Positions 1 to 19,900 of a DNA stretch of 64,000 bases are shown one piece after another. The position numbers were made by a program, and so were the translations under genes. Numbering within the stretch: position 1 is the stretch's first letter; every line of letters starts with the position of its first letter. The notes beneath the pieces are model-generated. The model was not told where the DNA came from. It was given only the letters and a program-made list of their open reading frames with translations, and did no database searches. Source of the DNA: Bigelowiella natans CCMP2755 (taxonomy: Eukaryota; Cercozoa; Chlorarachniophyceae); assembly GCA_000320545.1 (NCBI GenBank), contig ADNK01002346.1, positions 1 to 64,000 of the forward strand, read 5' to 3'.

Positions 1-124
1 ACCTAACCCTAACCCTAACCCTAACCCTAACCCTAACCCTAACCCTAACCCTAACCCTAACCCTAACCCTAACCCTAACCCTAACCCTAACCCTAACCCT
101 AACCCTAACCCTAACCCTAACCCT
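1..124. repeat. Telomere repeat array (CCCTAA)n
   Basis: About 20 uninterrupted copies of CCCTAA, which is TTAGGG on the strand running toward the chromosome end. The array starts at base 1 and stops abruptly at base 124 with no degenerate variant repeats. This orientation at the left edge marks a true chromosome end in a eukaryote with vertebrate/fungal/stramenopile-type telomeres. Confidence 0.97.
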
Positions 125-742
125 CAGCATGGACGTGTGCACGAGATGCGCGCGCGATGTTGTTTCAGTTGAAAACGTCTGCTATGACACGCAGATGAGT
201 TTGCGTGGAAACAATGGTTGTGCCAAAATTCCACCTGGAACCCGCTAGCCCGCAAAACCGCCGTGCACGCGGTTTGTGCAAACCCGTGCCCGTTGTGGTC
301 GTTGCAAACACGAATGAGAAAGTTTGCATTGTTTTGCCAGCAGGTTGACAAACAAGTGTGTGCATCTCAAATTGTTGGGCACACGCATGTTTTTCCAGCG
401 CAATTTTTGAGATCAAGTGGTTTTGGGGCATGCAGTGTTTGATTGCAAGTTTTCATGCTCATGTGCTCAGGCATGGCTGGCATGGATCAAAGCAGAGACG
501 CATTCCACGTGGATGCAGTGATGCTGGCTTGCATTGACCACTGGCTAGTTGAGATCAAACGTCAAAGCGCCGAAGTGAAAATCGCTGGGTGCCGTGACAA
601 TCGATTCAGAATTGTGAGGTGGGCAAATTGACAAATTGCACAACACAGCACAACCAGACTCACACTCTTCAGCACATGACCCTTCTTGGTGCGTTTGTCA
701 CTGCCTCGATTCATCAATCAAAAAACTTCTTGCACAAACGTG
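125..742. other. Subtelomeric spacer, no gene seen
   Basis: About 620 bp between the telomere array and the stop codon of the EXO1-like gene. It is unique-looking and relatively GC-rich, with many palindromic words (GCATG, CATGC, GCGCGC near 150, GGCATGC near 428) like the intergenic islands further in. Short open frames on both strands show no recognisable protein features. The 3' UTR and polyadenylation region of the EXO1-like gene must lie here. Confidence 0.5.
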
Positions 743-7572
<6,830 letters not shown>

Positions 7573-8073
7573 TATTGATGTGAGATCTAGGGGCAAAATG
7601 AAATCGTGATTTTACGCGGGAGGCTGTATCGTTTTACAGAAGAAAAACAAACAAGAGAATTTGCGGACAATGATGATGCGACTACCGGCCAGGCCCAGAT
7701 TTTTCCGATGAGTGCTTTTATCAGGAGATTCCCTGACAAAAATTGTCGCACAGATAAAATTGAGACTACTTTTTACTTCTTCTTGTATTCGCTGTGGTCG
7801 TACAGCTGCTTTCCCGCGTTATCTCGTAGATCTATTCGTAGTAATAAGTTCCAATATCTGCGAACAACTGATCCTGATTTCTCTGGTAGGAAATATGCTG
7901 GAAATCAAGAAATCTATGGAAATCTATTTGTTATTTTGTAACCAATGAACAACACATCAACAAGAACAAAAAGATACCACAATATTACCACTACAAAACA
8001 GAATAGAATAGAACAAAAAACAACAACAAACACAACATCATTAGGAAAAGAACACAAACGACAGACAATAAGA
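7573..8073. promoter_or_regulatory. Divergent promoter gap EXO1 / RBBP4-like
   Basis: 501 bp between the start codons of the divergent EXO1-like and RBBP4-like genes, so both promoters and 5' UTRs must lie here. No TATA box or other core element is convincing. An open frame at 7606-7941 on the plus strand has no recognisable features and is probably chance. Confidence 0.5.
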
Positions 8074-10231
8074 ATGTCCGCCATTTCCTTAGCGGACCGG
8101 CTACTTCCGACCCGCGCTGTGAGGCAGCAGAAGGATAAGCCTAAATATAAGGTGTTGCAACGAATGTCCGGTGTGGAGAGAGGTAGTATACATTCCTCGA
8201 CGTATTGCGTAAATGTAGGTTCCGGCGGTCAAGGAGATTCGAAATGATTTTGAAGTGTGGAAAAGGCACTGTCCCCTGCTCTACAGCAACATGATGTAAG
8301 AATACTGCAATTGATACTTAATAAATAATCTCTCTTTACAAGTTTCAAAGAAAATAGATCTAATACCCCATAACATGAATGGGAGACGTCTTAGTTGCGT
8401 CGAATGTAAAATCAACAAAATGTTATCATCGTCACTTTACTTCGTCCTACTTTCAGAATGCAAAAGATTCGAACAAACAACGTGCTTTCATCACTCCAGG
8501 TTCGAACATGATGAATGTACTGATTATTGAAGAATGTGGTGTGTTGTGTTTGTTGTGTCTGTGTTTGTGTTTGAGTGAATTTTGTGTAATCATCGAACCC
8601 TCTTTCAACCTTCCTCTGCCTTTCCTTAACAAAGTGGCTACCCAGCGCGAAAAATGCTCCTTCATCGACAGTCTCCGACAATGATAGGAAGGATGTTAAG
8701 AAGATAGAATTCGCAGGAAAGGATAAGCATAGACAGGAAGATGGTAGTTGCAGCACAAGCAACAATAATTACACGAAGAGCTTGAAGGCAAGAAAGACGA
8801 CGAGGGCAACCCCTACTGAACGTCTTGTTGTAACTGCAAGTGGAGTTAGCTGTAGCGAGATTAAAGTGTACCAAGTCGCTAATATCGATGGGATTGCAGC
8901 AAGCGTAAACTTAGAGCAACAGCTGCGTTGTAATGGCAGAATCTCGAAGGTAGTGGTAAATAACACGGGCCGTTTGATTGTCTGTGTGCGTTTGTATATA
9001 GTCTCACTAAAATGACGATGGATGAAGATTTAGGAAGAAACAACTGTATTTTTGCTGCTGCCGATGTGTGTAGATTCGCCACATGCCCCAGCGACCAAAC
9101 ATCCTTGCAGCTCAATGTGATAGTTCTGGAGCAGGGACACGGATCTTTAAACTAAAGCAGCAGCAGCAGGTTACTACTACGAAACTCTATCGTTATCATT
9201 ATCATCATCTTCCTCATCATCTTCCTCATCCTCATCCTCATCGCGAACACTCTCCATCTTCGTGCTTGGTTCCACATTCACCTCTTTTTTCGTTATCAAT
9301 TAGGCCAAGGATGTATCTGAAATAAAGAAGACGAAGACCAGAGCAAGGTACTAGTGACATCATTAGCACTAGTAACACCATTGTCAATCCCTTCCCTCTC
9401 TGCCTCCCCTTTCTTTCTCTAAGCACACATTGTAATAGTCTTTATATTACTTGTGAAGCATCAGCGAAGATTGCTTGGAAGTTGCCCTGACATATGATGA
9501 AGGCTTGATCACGGGCAAAGAAAATTCTGGGTGGTGTTTTGAGTAGTAGTAATAGTAGCAGTAGCAGCAGCAGCAGTTGCAGCAGTTGTAGAGTTGATAT
9601 GATTTTAAATTGTTGAGTGCTGTGTGAGTCTATGTATGAACTTTTAATCTTAATTGTAATACCTTTAGTGGAACAACGAAGGAATAATGATAGCTTATCT
9701 TCGCATATTTCATCTGCTTACTTTCCTAGACCTGCCCTATCTTGGAATCAAAAACGTGAAGGGGAGCTTCTGACGAGCGGATCCAGGGTTATTATAATAA
9801 TTATTGTTATTTTTACTAATTATTCGTGTTCTAATTTGTTATTCTAATCATTTTCAATAATTATGAAGGTCATTATTATTATTTCAATTTGACTTTTGTG
9901 TACACATCTTTTCACTACTTTCACCATCTGAGAGGAAGGAAGGAAGGAAGGAGAGGCGAACCATAACTTAACTTCTTAAATCTCAAAGTTTCATCCACAA
10001 TTCATTTTCTTCAATACAGCATTGATTACACATATTATAACTACTACTAGTATTGCTGGACTTTCACTACTTAAATCTTCATCGTTATGAAACTCAATCT
10101 TTCTCTCCTGTACACTATCATGTTCTCACTCATTGAATTATTATAACAGGGAAGCGTATTTATGTGGGATATTAGCGAGTTATCTCGGTAGCTAGTTACT
10201 AAATTAAAGTTCACAACTAATTCGAAATATG

Positions 10232-10270
<39 letters not shown>

Positions 10271-11049
10271 GACACATGTGTGTGATTGTGTCTCTTTATT
10301 TGAAAATAAACACAAATGCCATGAGTAGTCATAGATACCTATGGTGATGATGATGATAATGATGATGATGATGGTGATGATGATGAAAAAGAAGGAGAAG
10401 AAGAAGAAGATGATGATTACATCATTACTACAAATTGCTTCCTATTCATTACTAACATTACTTATCTTAATATTTCACTATGGCATCGTCGTCTTCATCA
10501 TCATTTTCACACTGACACATAATACACAGACACACGCTGCGTCAAATAGCATGAAATCAAATACTTGTTATTATTATGATGATATGTGTTTAGATCTGTG
10601 GAGCCACGGCGTATCTTCGAGTCTCATCAAGGGGAAGTTACGGTAGTAGTAGTATTAGTAGTAGTAGTATTAGCATTAGTAGTATTGGTAGTTGTTGTTG
10701 TTGTAGTATTCACTGGCTGGTAATGATGTGTGCAATACTCCCACCACTAGCAATATTGGTAGTAGTAGTAGTAGTTGTAGTATCCACTGGCTGGTAAGTA
10801 ATGATGTGTGCAATACTCCCACCACTAGCAGCAAACACAATTGTTTACATTGATACATTGTATGTAGGATATAGCTTGGAAGTCAGAATGGGAATTCTTG
10901 ACAGCAGGAGATGTAATACGAGGATCCAGCAACAACTAATCACTTCCCATGCATAGTCATATTTAGATAGTAATAATCCAACAACTAATCACTTCCCATG
11001 CATAGTCATATTTAGATAGTAGTAATCCAAAAGTAGTAGCAATACGATG

Positions 11050-11091
<42 letters not shown>

Positions 11092-11597
11092 ATTGATTGA
11101 TTATGTAATGATCGTCGTTGTTACGAATTATGACCTGTGATCAGGACGGTTACTTGCGCCTGTGGGATAAAAGAGATCATCGCAAAGATGTTCCAGTAAG
11201 ATATGAAGAAGAAGAAGAAGAAGAAGAAGAAGAAGAGGATTATGTTTACAATAGCTACGAGTATACCCCATCAAAAATGGCAAATGGAATTGAAATCATC
11301 AGCAATATAGTTATTAATTGGACATAGTACTACTAGTAATATCACTTTCAAGTACTAGTACTACTAGTAGTATCACTGGTAGTAGTAGTTTGTGGATGAT
11401 GACTCATGGTGCTACTGGCATTTGTTGTTTAAGTTCGTTATTTGATGTTTTAATTCGTTATTTGTTGTTTTAGTTCGTTATTTGTTGTTGTTTAAGTTCG
11501 TTATTTGTTGTTTAAGTTCGTTATTTGTTGTTTTAATTCGTTTGCAGTGTGCAAGCATTGCTATAGCAGATGGTTCCAGGTTCTACTCTACTACTAT

Positions 11598-11629
<32 letters not shown>

Positions 11630-11757
11630 TATGCTATACAAATCACACATACCTCTCCATTCCATCATTCCAAAAACTTCTGCTGCTGCTGCTGGTGGTG
11701 GTAAAGATGGCAAATAACTATGATAATGGACGCACACACACACACACACACACACAC

Positions 11758-11797
<40 letters not shown>

Positions 11798-12918
11798 TAT
11801 TGTAAAATACATATATGTTGTGTGTGTATCAAGCTGTGCTGCTGTTTATGCTACTGCTATCACACTTATTGTAATACATTAAAAAGGGGATGCACTTGCG
11901 TGCGAACATGTGGAAGTGCTCCAAACGTTGTAGCGACAGCTGCAGGTGAATTCATCGATGTTCGAGACTTAAGGTATTATGTTATTAGCCAGTTATTCAG
12001 TCACTCTCATCTCAAGGAGCAGCAGATAATAATTAAGAAAAAAAAAGTAATAATAATAATAATAATACACTTAACAACAAGAGATTGCTGATACAAGCCC
12101 ACACAACAGAATGCAAAAGGAACCAATGAAAAAGCTTCAGTGGCACGGAAACGAAGTATGTTGTTTATACGTGTGTGTGTTTGTGTGTGTATGATCCTCC
12201 CCAACTCATTCAGTAGAATATTTTTATTTTTGGTTTTAGAAGCTTCTGGAATATGTATGCATGTAAATAAATATAAAATTTTGTGTGTTTTTTTGTGTTA
12301 TGTGTGTGTGTGTGTGTGTGTGTGTGTATGCTCATGATAATTGTTATCATAACAAAAGGTATTGGATATCGCTTGGTTACCAACCCCTCCTAATATGAAG
12401 ACAACAACTGCAACAAAGAACATTCTGGCATCAGCAAGTTAGTAGTTCTCACTACTACTACATTTCTAGCTACTTATAATACTGAAGGATGATGGTGACG
12501 ACGATAGATAATGAGGACGACAATGATGATGATGATGATGATGAGGGGGATTATAGTTTTTATATTAGTTAGTTGCATTTATTTTCGTGATCCTCCGTAA
12601 CGGTTATTCGAGTGGAAGTTAAGTTGGTACAGGACCACCAAGTGATATTATTATTATTATTTATGAGATGGTGATGCTATTATCATCCACATCGTCATTA
12701 TTGATCATTATTGTTCATGATCACCACCAAAAGGTTCGGACCGACGAGTTGCTGTTTGGGATCTCTCATCATTATCATCGTCAGCTGCCACCACGGCTAC
12801 TACCCAATTTGTATGTATCAGGGCAATAAAGATGATAATATAGGGAAAGGAGGGGGCATCATTTGCAACTGTTTTTTTAAAATATGATTTGTGCATACTA
12901 ATGTATGTTTCTGGTTAT

Positions 12919-12964
<46 letters not shown>

Positions 12965-13359
12965 ACATGTGTTTTCGTGCATGTATACTCTCCGGAAATG
13001 ACGTAACTTTTATCCCAGGGAGAGGGAGAGGATGAGGATGAAGGACCACCGGAATTGCTTTTCGTTCATGGCGGTCATATTTCCTCTGTGACAGCTGTAG
13101 ATTGGAGCTACAAGGACCAAATGCTCGCAGCTTCTATTGAATGTATAACCCTGATGTACAATAAATACATCTCCCAACCACCCAATGAAATCACATTGTA
13201 ACAACTACTACTAATATATCGAATATGACTCTTCATTACCTCCATAATATTTACCACCTCTCTTATCGATTGTCATTAGGCGACGGACGTCTGCACATTT
13301 GGCGCATGGCAACGGTAGAAATAAAAACGAGAGTGAAAGTCTGTTTGGGGAGAGAATGA
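8074..13359 (+). CDS. RBBP4/MSI1-type WD40 histone-binding protein
   Basis: WD40 beta-propeller of the RBBP4/MSI1/CAF-1 p48 family, nuclear chaperones of H3-H4 in chromatin assembly and deacetylase or Polycomb complexes. Nineteen phase-consistent exons: 8074-8151, 8219-8295, 8457-8499, 8635-8949, 9074-9169, 9304-9347, 9459-9530, 9730-9787, 10150-10187, 10594-10642, 10868-10912, 11145-11195, 11548-11579, 11887-11973, 12098-12155, 12359-12437, 12734-12810, 13019-13142, 13280-13359; about 500 aa. Family signatures in order: N-terminal helix FEVWKRHCPLLYSNM, IRHMPQRPNILAAQ, GSVFMWDIS, SHQGEVTDIAWK, DDGYLRLWDKRD, ILASASSDRRVAVWDLS, the acidic loop DEDEGPPELLFVHGGH, and final blade DGRLHIWRM. A basic and serine-rich insert lies in exon 4 (8635-8949). 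RBBP4, RBBP7 and MSI1 cannot be separated by eye. Confidence 0.88.
10706..11545. repeat. Intronic tandem duplications and minisatellite
   Basis: Inside RBBP4-like introns: an imperfect duplication of a segment containing ATGATGTGTGCAATACTCCC (about 10706-10830); a 49-bp near-perfect tandem duplication at 10931-10979 and 10980-11028; (TA)n at about 11056-11088; and a minisatellite of about five copies of a GTTCGTTATTTGTTGTTTTA-like unit at about 11430-11540. The last copy of the minisatellite runs into the polypyrimidine tract and 3' splice site of exon 11548-11579. Confidence 0.8.
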
Positions 13360-14795
13360 GAGAGAGCACACAACGTAGACACAGAATGGCATTCAATTAT
13401 ATCATGAAGTGGAGATAAAAAAAAGTTTTGCTTTCGCTGAGATTGTAAATATGACAAAAATCAAGGGCTAGACTACATGTATCTAGATTTTATAAGCCTA
13501 TACTGATTGGTTTGTACTGCCGCCGCCTTAGGTCCTCTATGACCCGAACCAGATCAAAGCAATTAAGAAACGTTACCAAAAATTTAAGAAAACTTCTAGA
13601 AGTAAAAAAAAACACAAAGCATGAAGGCAGCAGGCCTTGTAGAGAGCAGGCGTAATCAATGTTAGAATCTCCATATGTTCTCGACGGATGATCCGATTTA
13701 CTCAAATGATCACAGTCTACATTCTGAGACACTGACACTAAGCGGCTACGAAACCGTTTTTCATGGCTCATATGAAACTTATGAGCCAGCAGCTAGGAAG
13801 GCATGCTAGCATGCATGATGCTGATTGCACGTGACATTGCGGAACGCAACTTGGGGGAAACACGCGACACGGTACGTCACATGCGACGTGCATTCCGCAC
13901 GTCCATTGGCACACACCAGCACACCTAGACACACGGATGTCACTAGCACGCATTCATAAGCATTGCTAGATTGGGACATGCTAGCATGCAATGCAGCATG
14001 ACACGCTAGCGCGGTGCAGGAGCTCAATGTGCGTGCGTGCATGCATGCGTGCCTTTGATATCTTTGGGAAAAGGCTCAAAAATGTGCTCGGTCCGCTAGC
14101 TAGCTAGTGTGGACCGAATGCTGCCATGCGATGCTGACGTCTGCAGAGGATCATCCAAAGGGTGACAGGTGCAGCTGGAAAGCTAGCAAGATGTGTGTTT
14201 TGCGGCTCCTGAATCGCCCAAACCACACTAGCACACTCTAGCACTGACAGCAGTGCTAAACATCTCGCCAATTCAAAAATGCCCGAAACGATCGTGGCGC
14301 GCTGCGCTCGGTTGTTTGTTCATCCGCCCCGCTAGCCCGTCCAGCCGTGCACGCAAGGGTGAGAGCGACAACCACTGCTGGGTGGCACTCGCGCGAGCTA
14401 GCGAGTGGTGCAAATTGGAGGTCCTAGCGATGGCATTGGCATTTCTGAGAAAGGCTATTTCTAGGCTCTGCACACTCTAGCACTCTTCTCTCTCTGTGGA
14501 GTCCTCCCCACCAAGCAGCGCTCCCATCGCGCGAGCGCGAAGATCGACACCACCGTAATTAGGAATTAGCGACAACATTTATTCCCTCCAATATTTAGAA
14601 ACCCCCACTAAAAAGGAAAACCGAAATTTAAGCTCCTCTTTTTTTGGTATACATGTGGAAACCAGACTGCGACATGGAAATACCTCAGTCGTAGCACAAA
14701 GATGATCAACATACACACACAACAATTGTACAGCTGTCGTCGAGAACGTACGATCTAACGGCACTCGAACCGAAGAAGCCGGAAGACATTATTCA
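13360..14795. other. Intergenic spacer with palindrome-rich island
   Basis: Gap between the RBBP4-like stop and the next gene in the same direction. From about 13780 to 14560 the sequence becomes GC-richer and full of GCATGC, TGCATGCA, CTAGC and GCGCG words (for example 14036-14050 and 14096-14108), and the microsatellites disappear. Open frames here on both strands are short and unrecognisable. No RNA gene was identified. Confidence 0.6.
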
Positions 14796-16891
14796 ATGGA
14801 AGAAGAGTTCAAGCTGTCAGATGGAGAGGATGAGGTCAAAATCCACTGAGATTTGGAGTAGATGGGGGGGAAACCCATTAAAAAAAAACTAAGAATCACG
14901 AGGCAGACTGTGTATGAAACTTGATCCCTGACGAAGTAGAGTTTGCTGGTGTGTAGTTTAAAAACCCTGATGCTGTAGCTTAAAACCTAGTAAAGCAACA
15001 AGTTCGTGAACTTTCTATTCTAAGAAATGGTACATATATGTGATGTATTTATTTGGTCTCCTCGCCATCATTTGTTTTAGAAGTCCGAATCTGGTTTGGG
15101 GGGTGGACTAGACCTGGACGCATACGCGTCACTGATGAAGCAGCCATCCGGGGAAAATGCAATTGATCCAGACCTTGGGAAAAAACAGTTAGATGATGAT
15201 GATGATGATGGCGGCGACGACGACGAAGGCTCCCTTAATATCGACGAATTGGAAAAGGATATTAACGATGACTCCCTGAATATAGATCCCACCGTAACCA
15301 AAGGTTTGGATGTAGATTCTGGATCTTCCAATCCAGTTAGCGATATTGATGCGCAACTAGAGAAGGAACTGGCAGAAGAAATGAAGAAAATTCGTGAAGA
15401 AGGAGACGTTTCAGAAGCTTTGAAAGATACAAAGTCACAAAAACAGAATGAAAAGGACACACGTGGTAACAAGGAAAGAGTTGATATTAAGGATGAGAAA
15501 CAAGACAGTGGGGAGGTTCGGATTGATCGTGATGATGATGACGACGACGACGACGAAGGCTCCCTTAATATCGACGAATTGGAAAAGGATATTAACGATG
15601 ACTCCCTGAATATAGATCCCACCGTAACCAAAGGTTTGGATGTAGATTCTGGATCTTCCAATCCAGTTAGCGATATTGATGCGCAACTAGAGAAGGAACT
15701 GGCAGAAGAAATGAAGAAAATTCGTGAAGAAGGAGACGTTTCAGAAGCTTTGAAAGATACAAAGTCACAAAAACAGAATGAAAAGGACACACGTGGTAAC
15801 AAGGGAAAGAGTTGATATTAAAGGATGAGAAACAAGACAGTGGGGAGGTTCGGATTGATCGTGATGATGATGACGACGACGACGACGAAGGCTCCCTTAA
15901 TATCGACGAATTGGAAAAGGATATTAACGATGACTCCCTGAATATAGATCCCACCGTAACCAAAGGTTTGGATGTAGATTCTGGATCTTCCAATCCAGTT
16001 AGCGATATTGATGCGCAACTAGAGAAGGAACTGGCAGAAGAAATGAAGAAAATTCGTGAAGAAGGAGACGTTTCAGAAGCTTTGAAAGATACAAAGTCAC
16101 AAAAACAGAATGAAAAGGACACACGTGGTAACAAGGAAAGAGTTGATATTAAGGATGAGAAACAAGACAGTGGGGAGGTTCGGATTGATCGTGATGATGA
16201 TGACGACGACGACGATGAAGGCTCCCTTAATATCGACGAATTGGAAAAGGATATTAACGATGAATCCCTAAATGTAGATCCCACCGTAACCAAAGGTTTG
16301 GATGTAGATTCTGGATCCTCCAATCCAGTCAGCGATATTGATGCGCAACTAGAAAAGGAACTGGCAGAAGAAATGAAGAAAATTCGTGAAGAAGGAGACG
16401 TTTCAGAAGCTTTGAAAGATACAAAGTCACAAAAACAGAATGATAAGAACATAAGTGGCAACGAGGAAGAAGCAGATGATGAAGATAATGATGACAAAGA
16501 TCACCACAGGGATGGTTTAGCAAATGAAAGTGAGCTTGATAAAGCAAGCGGTTCTGGCAATGATGAAGTCAACTTGCTGTTCAAGGATTTGGCAGAGAAA
16601 ACGGACCAAATGGAAAAAGTGAAGAAAGAATCAGGAAGTACTAGCAAGCAATCTAAGAAAACTCAACACGAAAGTAAACAAATTCTCAACGGCAGTAACC
16701 TAGACGATAACAATAAGAAAACTCAACACGAAAGTAAACAAATTCTCAACGGCAGTAACCTAGACGATAACAATAAACAAATTGAAATCGAGGAGGACGA
16801 AATTAGTGAGTACGGTGATGATGTTGGACATTCTCTCAATGTAGATGATAGGGATGACAAGGATGAGGACATGGTAGTTGTTGAAAACGGC

Positions 16892-16935
<44 letters not shown>

Positions 16936-19900
16936 GGCTTCCAAAGGGCGGCAATCGACGACTGCAGCAGATATCATAGATGATACGGTACCAACTGATG
17001 ATGCGGTAGTAGAAGTAGATGAAACAGAGGTGAAGATGGAACAGGTTGGAATCAAACCCAAACCCACCCAAGACAAAAATACAATAATTCAACATAGCAG
17101 TGACACGAAGGAGGCTCCTCTTGAGGAAAAATATGCCAACTTGGATATTGATACCTCTGTGGATGAGGATGAATATGATAGCGATGGTGATAATAATGCA
17201 AAAAAAGTTTCCAGTAATGACATCAAAAGCAAAGTTACTAACGTAGAAGGCGATGCTAGTAAACCAATGGTTGGTGCTTCTCTGGGTAACATTTCTTTTA
17301 ATATTCAGGCCTATTTTCTCTATTTTTTTAAAATAGTTTTTAGTCAAGTTTCCAATCTCAGTCACCACAACGTCGCAATATGTATTACTATTTGTTCATA
17401 AATGATGTAATACTAAATTGATTTTCTTTCAGGACCTTATTTCACTAACATTTTACACCAGGTGAATATGATCTTAGCGAAATTGATAATTTGCTACCCT
17501 CTCTTGAGATTTCACAAGATGGCACCTCAATTGCAGGTATGACGAATAGGTTTAAGATATTTTCAATGTGGTATAATTCTCAGAGTAGTATGTTACCACT
17601 TTTAAAAATACTACTCTGAGGCATGGGAAGCTGAATCTTTGTATATTTCTATAGATCAAATGAAAAGGTCGTCTCCCAAACAATCCAGCATTTCAAGAAA
17701 AGGGGGAAACTCAGTAACACCCCTTGATTCTGGCACTCGTAACTTTACTGTGCACATGGGGAAGGAGCCTGTTTACGAGAATAAAAACAACAATGTTGGC
17801 GTGGGGAAAGCAGGTAGTGGTGGAAGCAACAATGATACTCGGGATCATGAGTGCAGCAGCAGTCTTTATGATTACGAAGCCGAAAGAGAAAATAGGCCGA
17901 ACATACAAGACTCTCAAAGCTACGATGACATCGACGATGTGGATGATGATGACGACGACGATTACGGTTGTTAATGAATGCATGCATGCACCACAAAAAT
18001 GAAATGCAACATTGATCCAACATTCACATCTTGTGTACTTTTGGATGACACCGACTGCAGATGATGAGTATGAGGACGAGGAGGATAACGATGGTGGAAG
18101 GCAACAACGCTCTCAAAGTGCTAGAGGGATCAGAAACAGTAGTAGGTATACATCATCAGCCGACAATAGAGATAATGATAATTCAGATTATGGACCCAAG
18201 TCAGCACGATTTAGACCGAAAAGCAGCAGCAGAAGACCCAAGAGGAGTGGCAGAGTATCTTCATCATCCTATCGTCATAATAAAAGCAACTCATCATCTA
18301 AAGTGTCCACCCCTTCGTCATCCTCCTCCAATAAAATCTTTCGGTATTGGGATCCGTTTAATGAAGATTTACCTTATGTCCGAAGGTATCTTTCGGAAAG
18401 GGAGAAGGAAGCTGTAGATTATCTCACCCGGGAAATTGATGTTGATGAATGTTATGAATTTCGCCATAGAATGCCTGAGGCACCTGGTCATCATAGTTCG
18501 AATTATCGATCTCAGCAGCTGCAGCAACAGTCAGACATGAGCAAGTCAATCTCTAAATCTACATTTGAAACTCTTGAAAAAGTGCAGGAGAGCTTTAGAA
18601 AGACACCAAATATATCTGAGAAATCACGGGAGCTTATGGAGGGAAACAGAGACTGGGAAACACGGAGAGAAAAGTACATTAAGGACTTCATTCGAAAGAA
18701 AAAGTTGATTAGAAAGGGATTACAACCTGGCGATAAGGGATGGAAGTCTGGGAAAAAGAAGGGTCAGCAGCAGCACAGTAGAAGTAAGAGACAAGATAGC
18801 AACGATGCTACTTCTTCCATGTTTTACGATCGATATGATTCACGAATAAAGAAATGGCTAGCAACCAATCGTCGTGAGAAGATAAAGAAGCTAACTCAAA
18901 CGGAGCACATGCAAAGAATCAAAAAAGCCTTCTCACAAACTAACAAACTCTTGAGGAAAGAACTTTCTGCTGATGAGAAGAAATTTCTTGCCCGCAACTA
19001 TTTCAAGTTTTCAAAAAAGATCAACGATGAGAAGGAGAACAAGGGGGGTAGCAGGAAAAAGAGTACGCACAAGAAGAAGATTATGTTAAATCGGGAGAAC
19101 TATACATTCAAGCCAAACCTAAACACAAAAGAATTTGAGAAGAGGCTTGGCCGTGAAATCGGAAACGGGGGCAAGTTTCTGGAAAGATACGAAAAGGATC
19201 TTCAAACAAGGGAGGATAAAAGGTGGAAGGAAGTCGAAAAAGTGGTGTTGAGTTCAGAGGCTGAGGCCAAACTGAGGGCTTTGAACCAGGACATGCGTAA
19301 AGCGAAGTGTCAACACAAATTTGAGGTCTGTTTAAGAATTCAGGAAGAGATGGCTTTGGTGATAGAAGAAGCTCAGCGATTAGGTCGTTTGGCAGCTGAA
19401 GCACGCAAGGAGCAAATGGTAGACGAGAGGGCTAAGTTAGGGGGTGCAAAGGCACGCGCTGCGGATAGGCTCCTTCTTACATTGCGTTCTGAGCTCGAAG
19501 AGGCGATGGAGAACGAAGACTTTGAGCTTTGTATTCATCTTCGGGAAAGAATGAAGCAGATTGAGTCAGGAATGCCATCTAAAACGAAACCATTCAAAAG
19601 GAAAAAACGACAAAATAAAAAACTACGTACCATAGACAATAAAACAAGAGAATTGATGACTTCTAAAGGGAAATCGGCGCCATCAAATAAGAACGTCTCG
19701 CTCTCTGCTCGACGGAGCGTATACAAACGAATGCAGGACGATGTGGAGAAGAGAAAGGCAAAAATGGAAGCCATTAACAAGTCACTTTTGCTACCTCCTG
19801 ATTATGCTGCTAGACGGAGAAAACAGCGAAGTACAAGGAGAGGGAGAAAGATGAAGAACACCAAAGGTAAGGAAAGTCCTACTGTAAAGAAAGAGGAGGC

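Noticed and set aside
7606-7941. 111-codon plus-strand open frame
   Set aside because: It lies in the divergent promoter gap, begins at a non-ATG codon, has no recognisable motif, and the RBBP4-like N-terminus starts cleanly at 8074.
15077-16497. Long serine-rich minus-strand open frames opposite the 330-bp repeats
   Set aside because: They are the antisense of GAT/GAC-rich coding repeats, which reads as TCA/TCG serine codons. The plus strand has the consistent start, splice phases and continuation.
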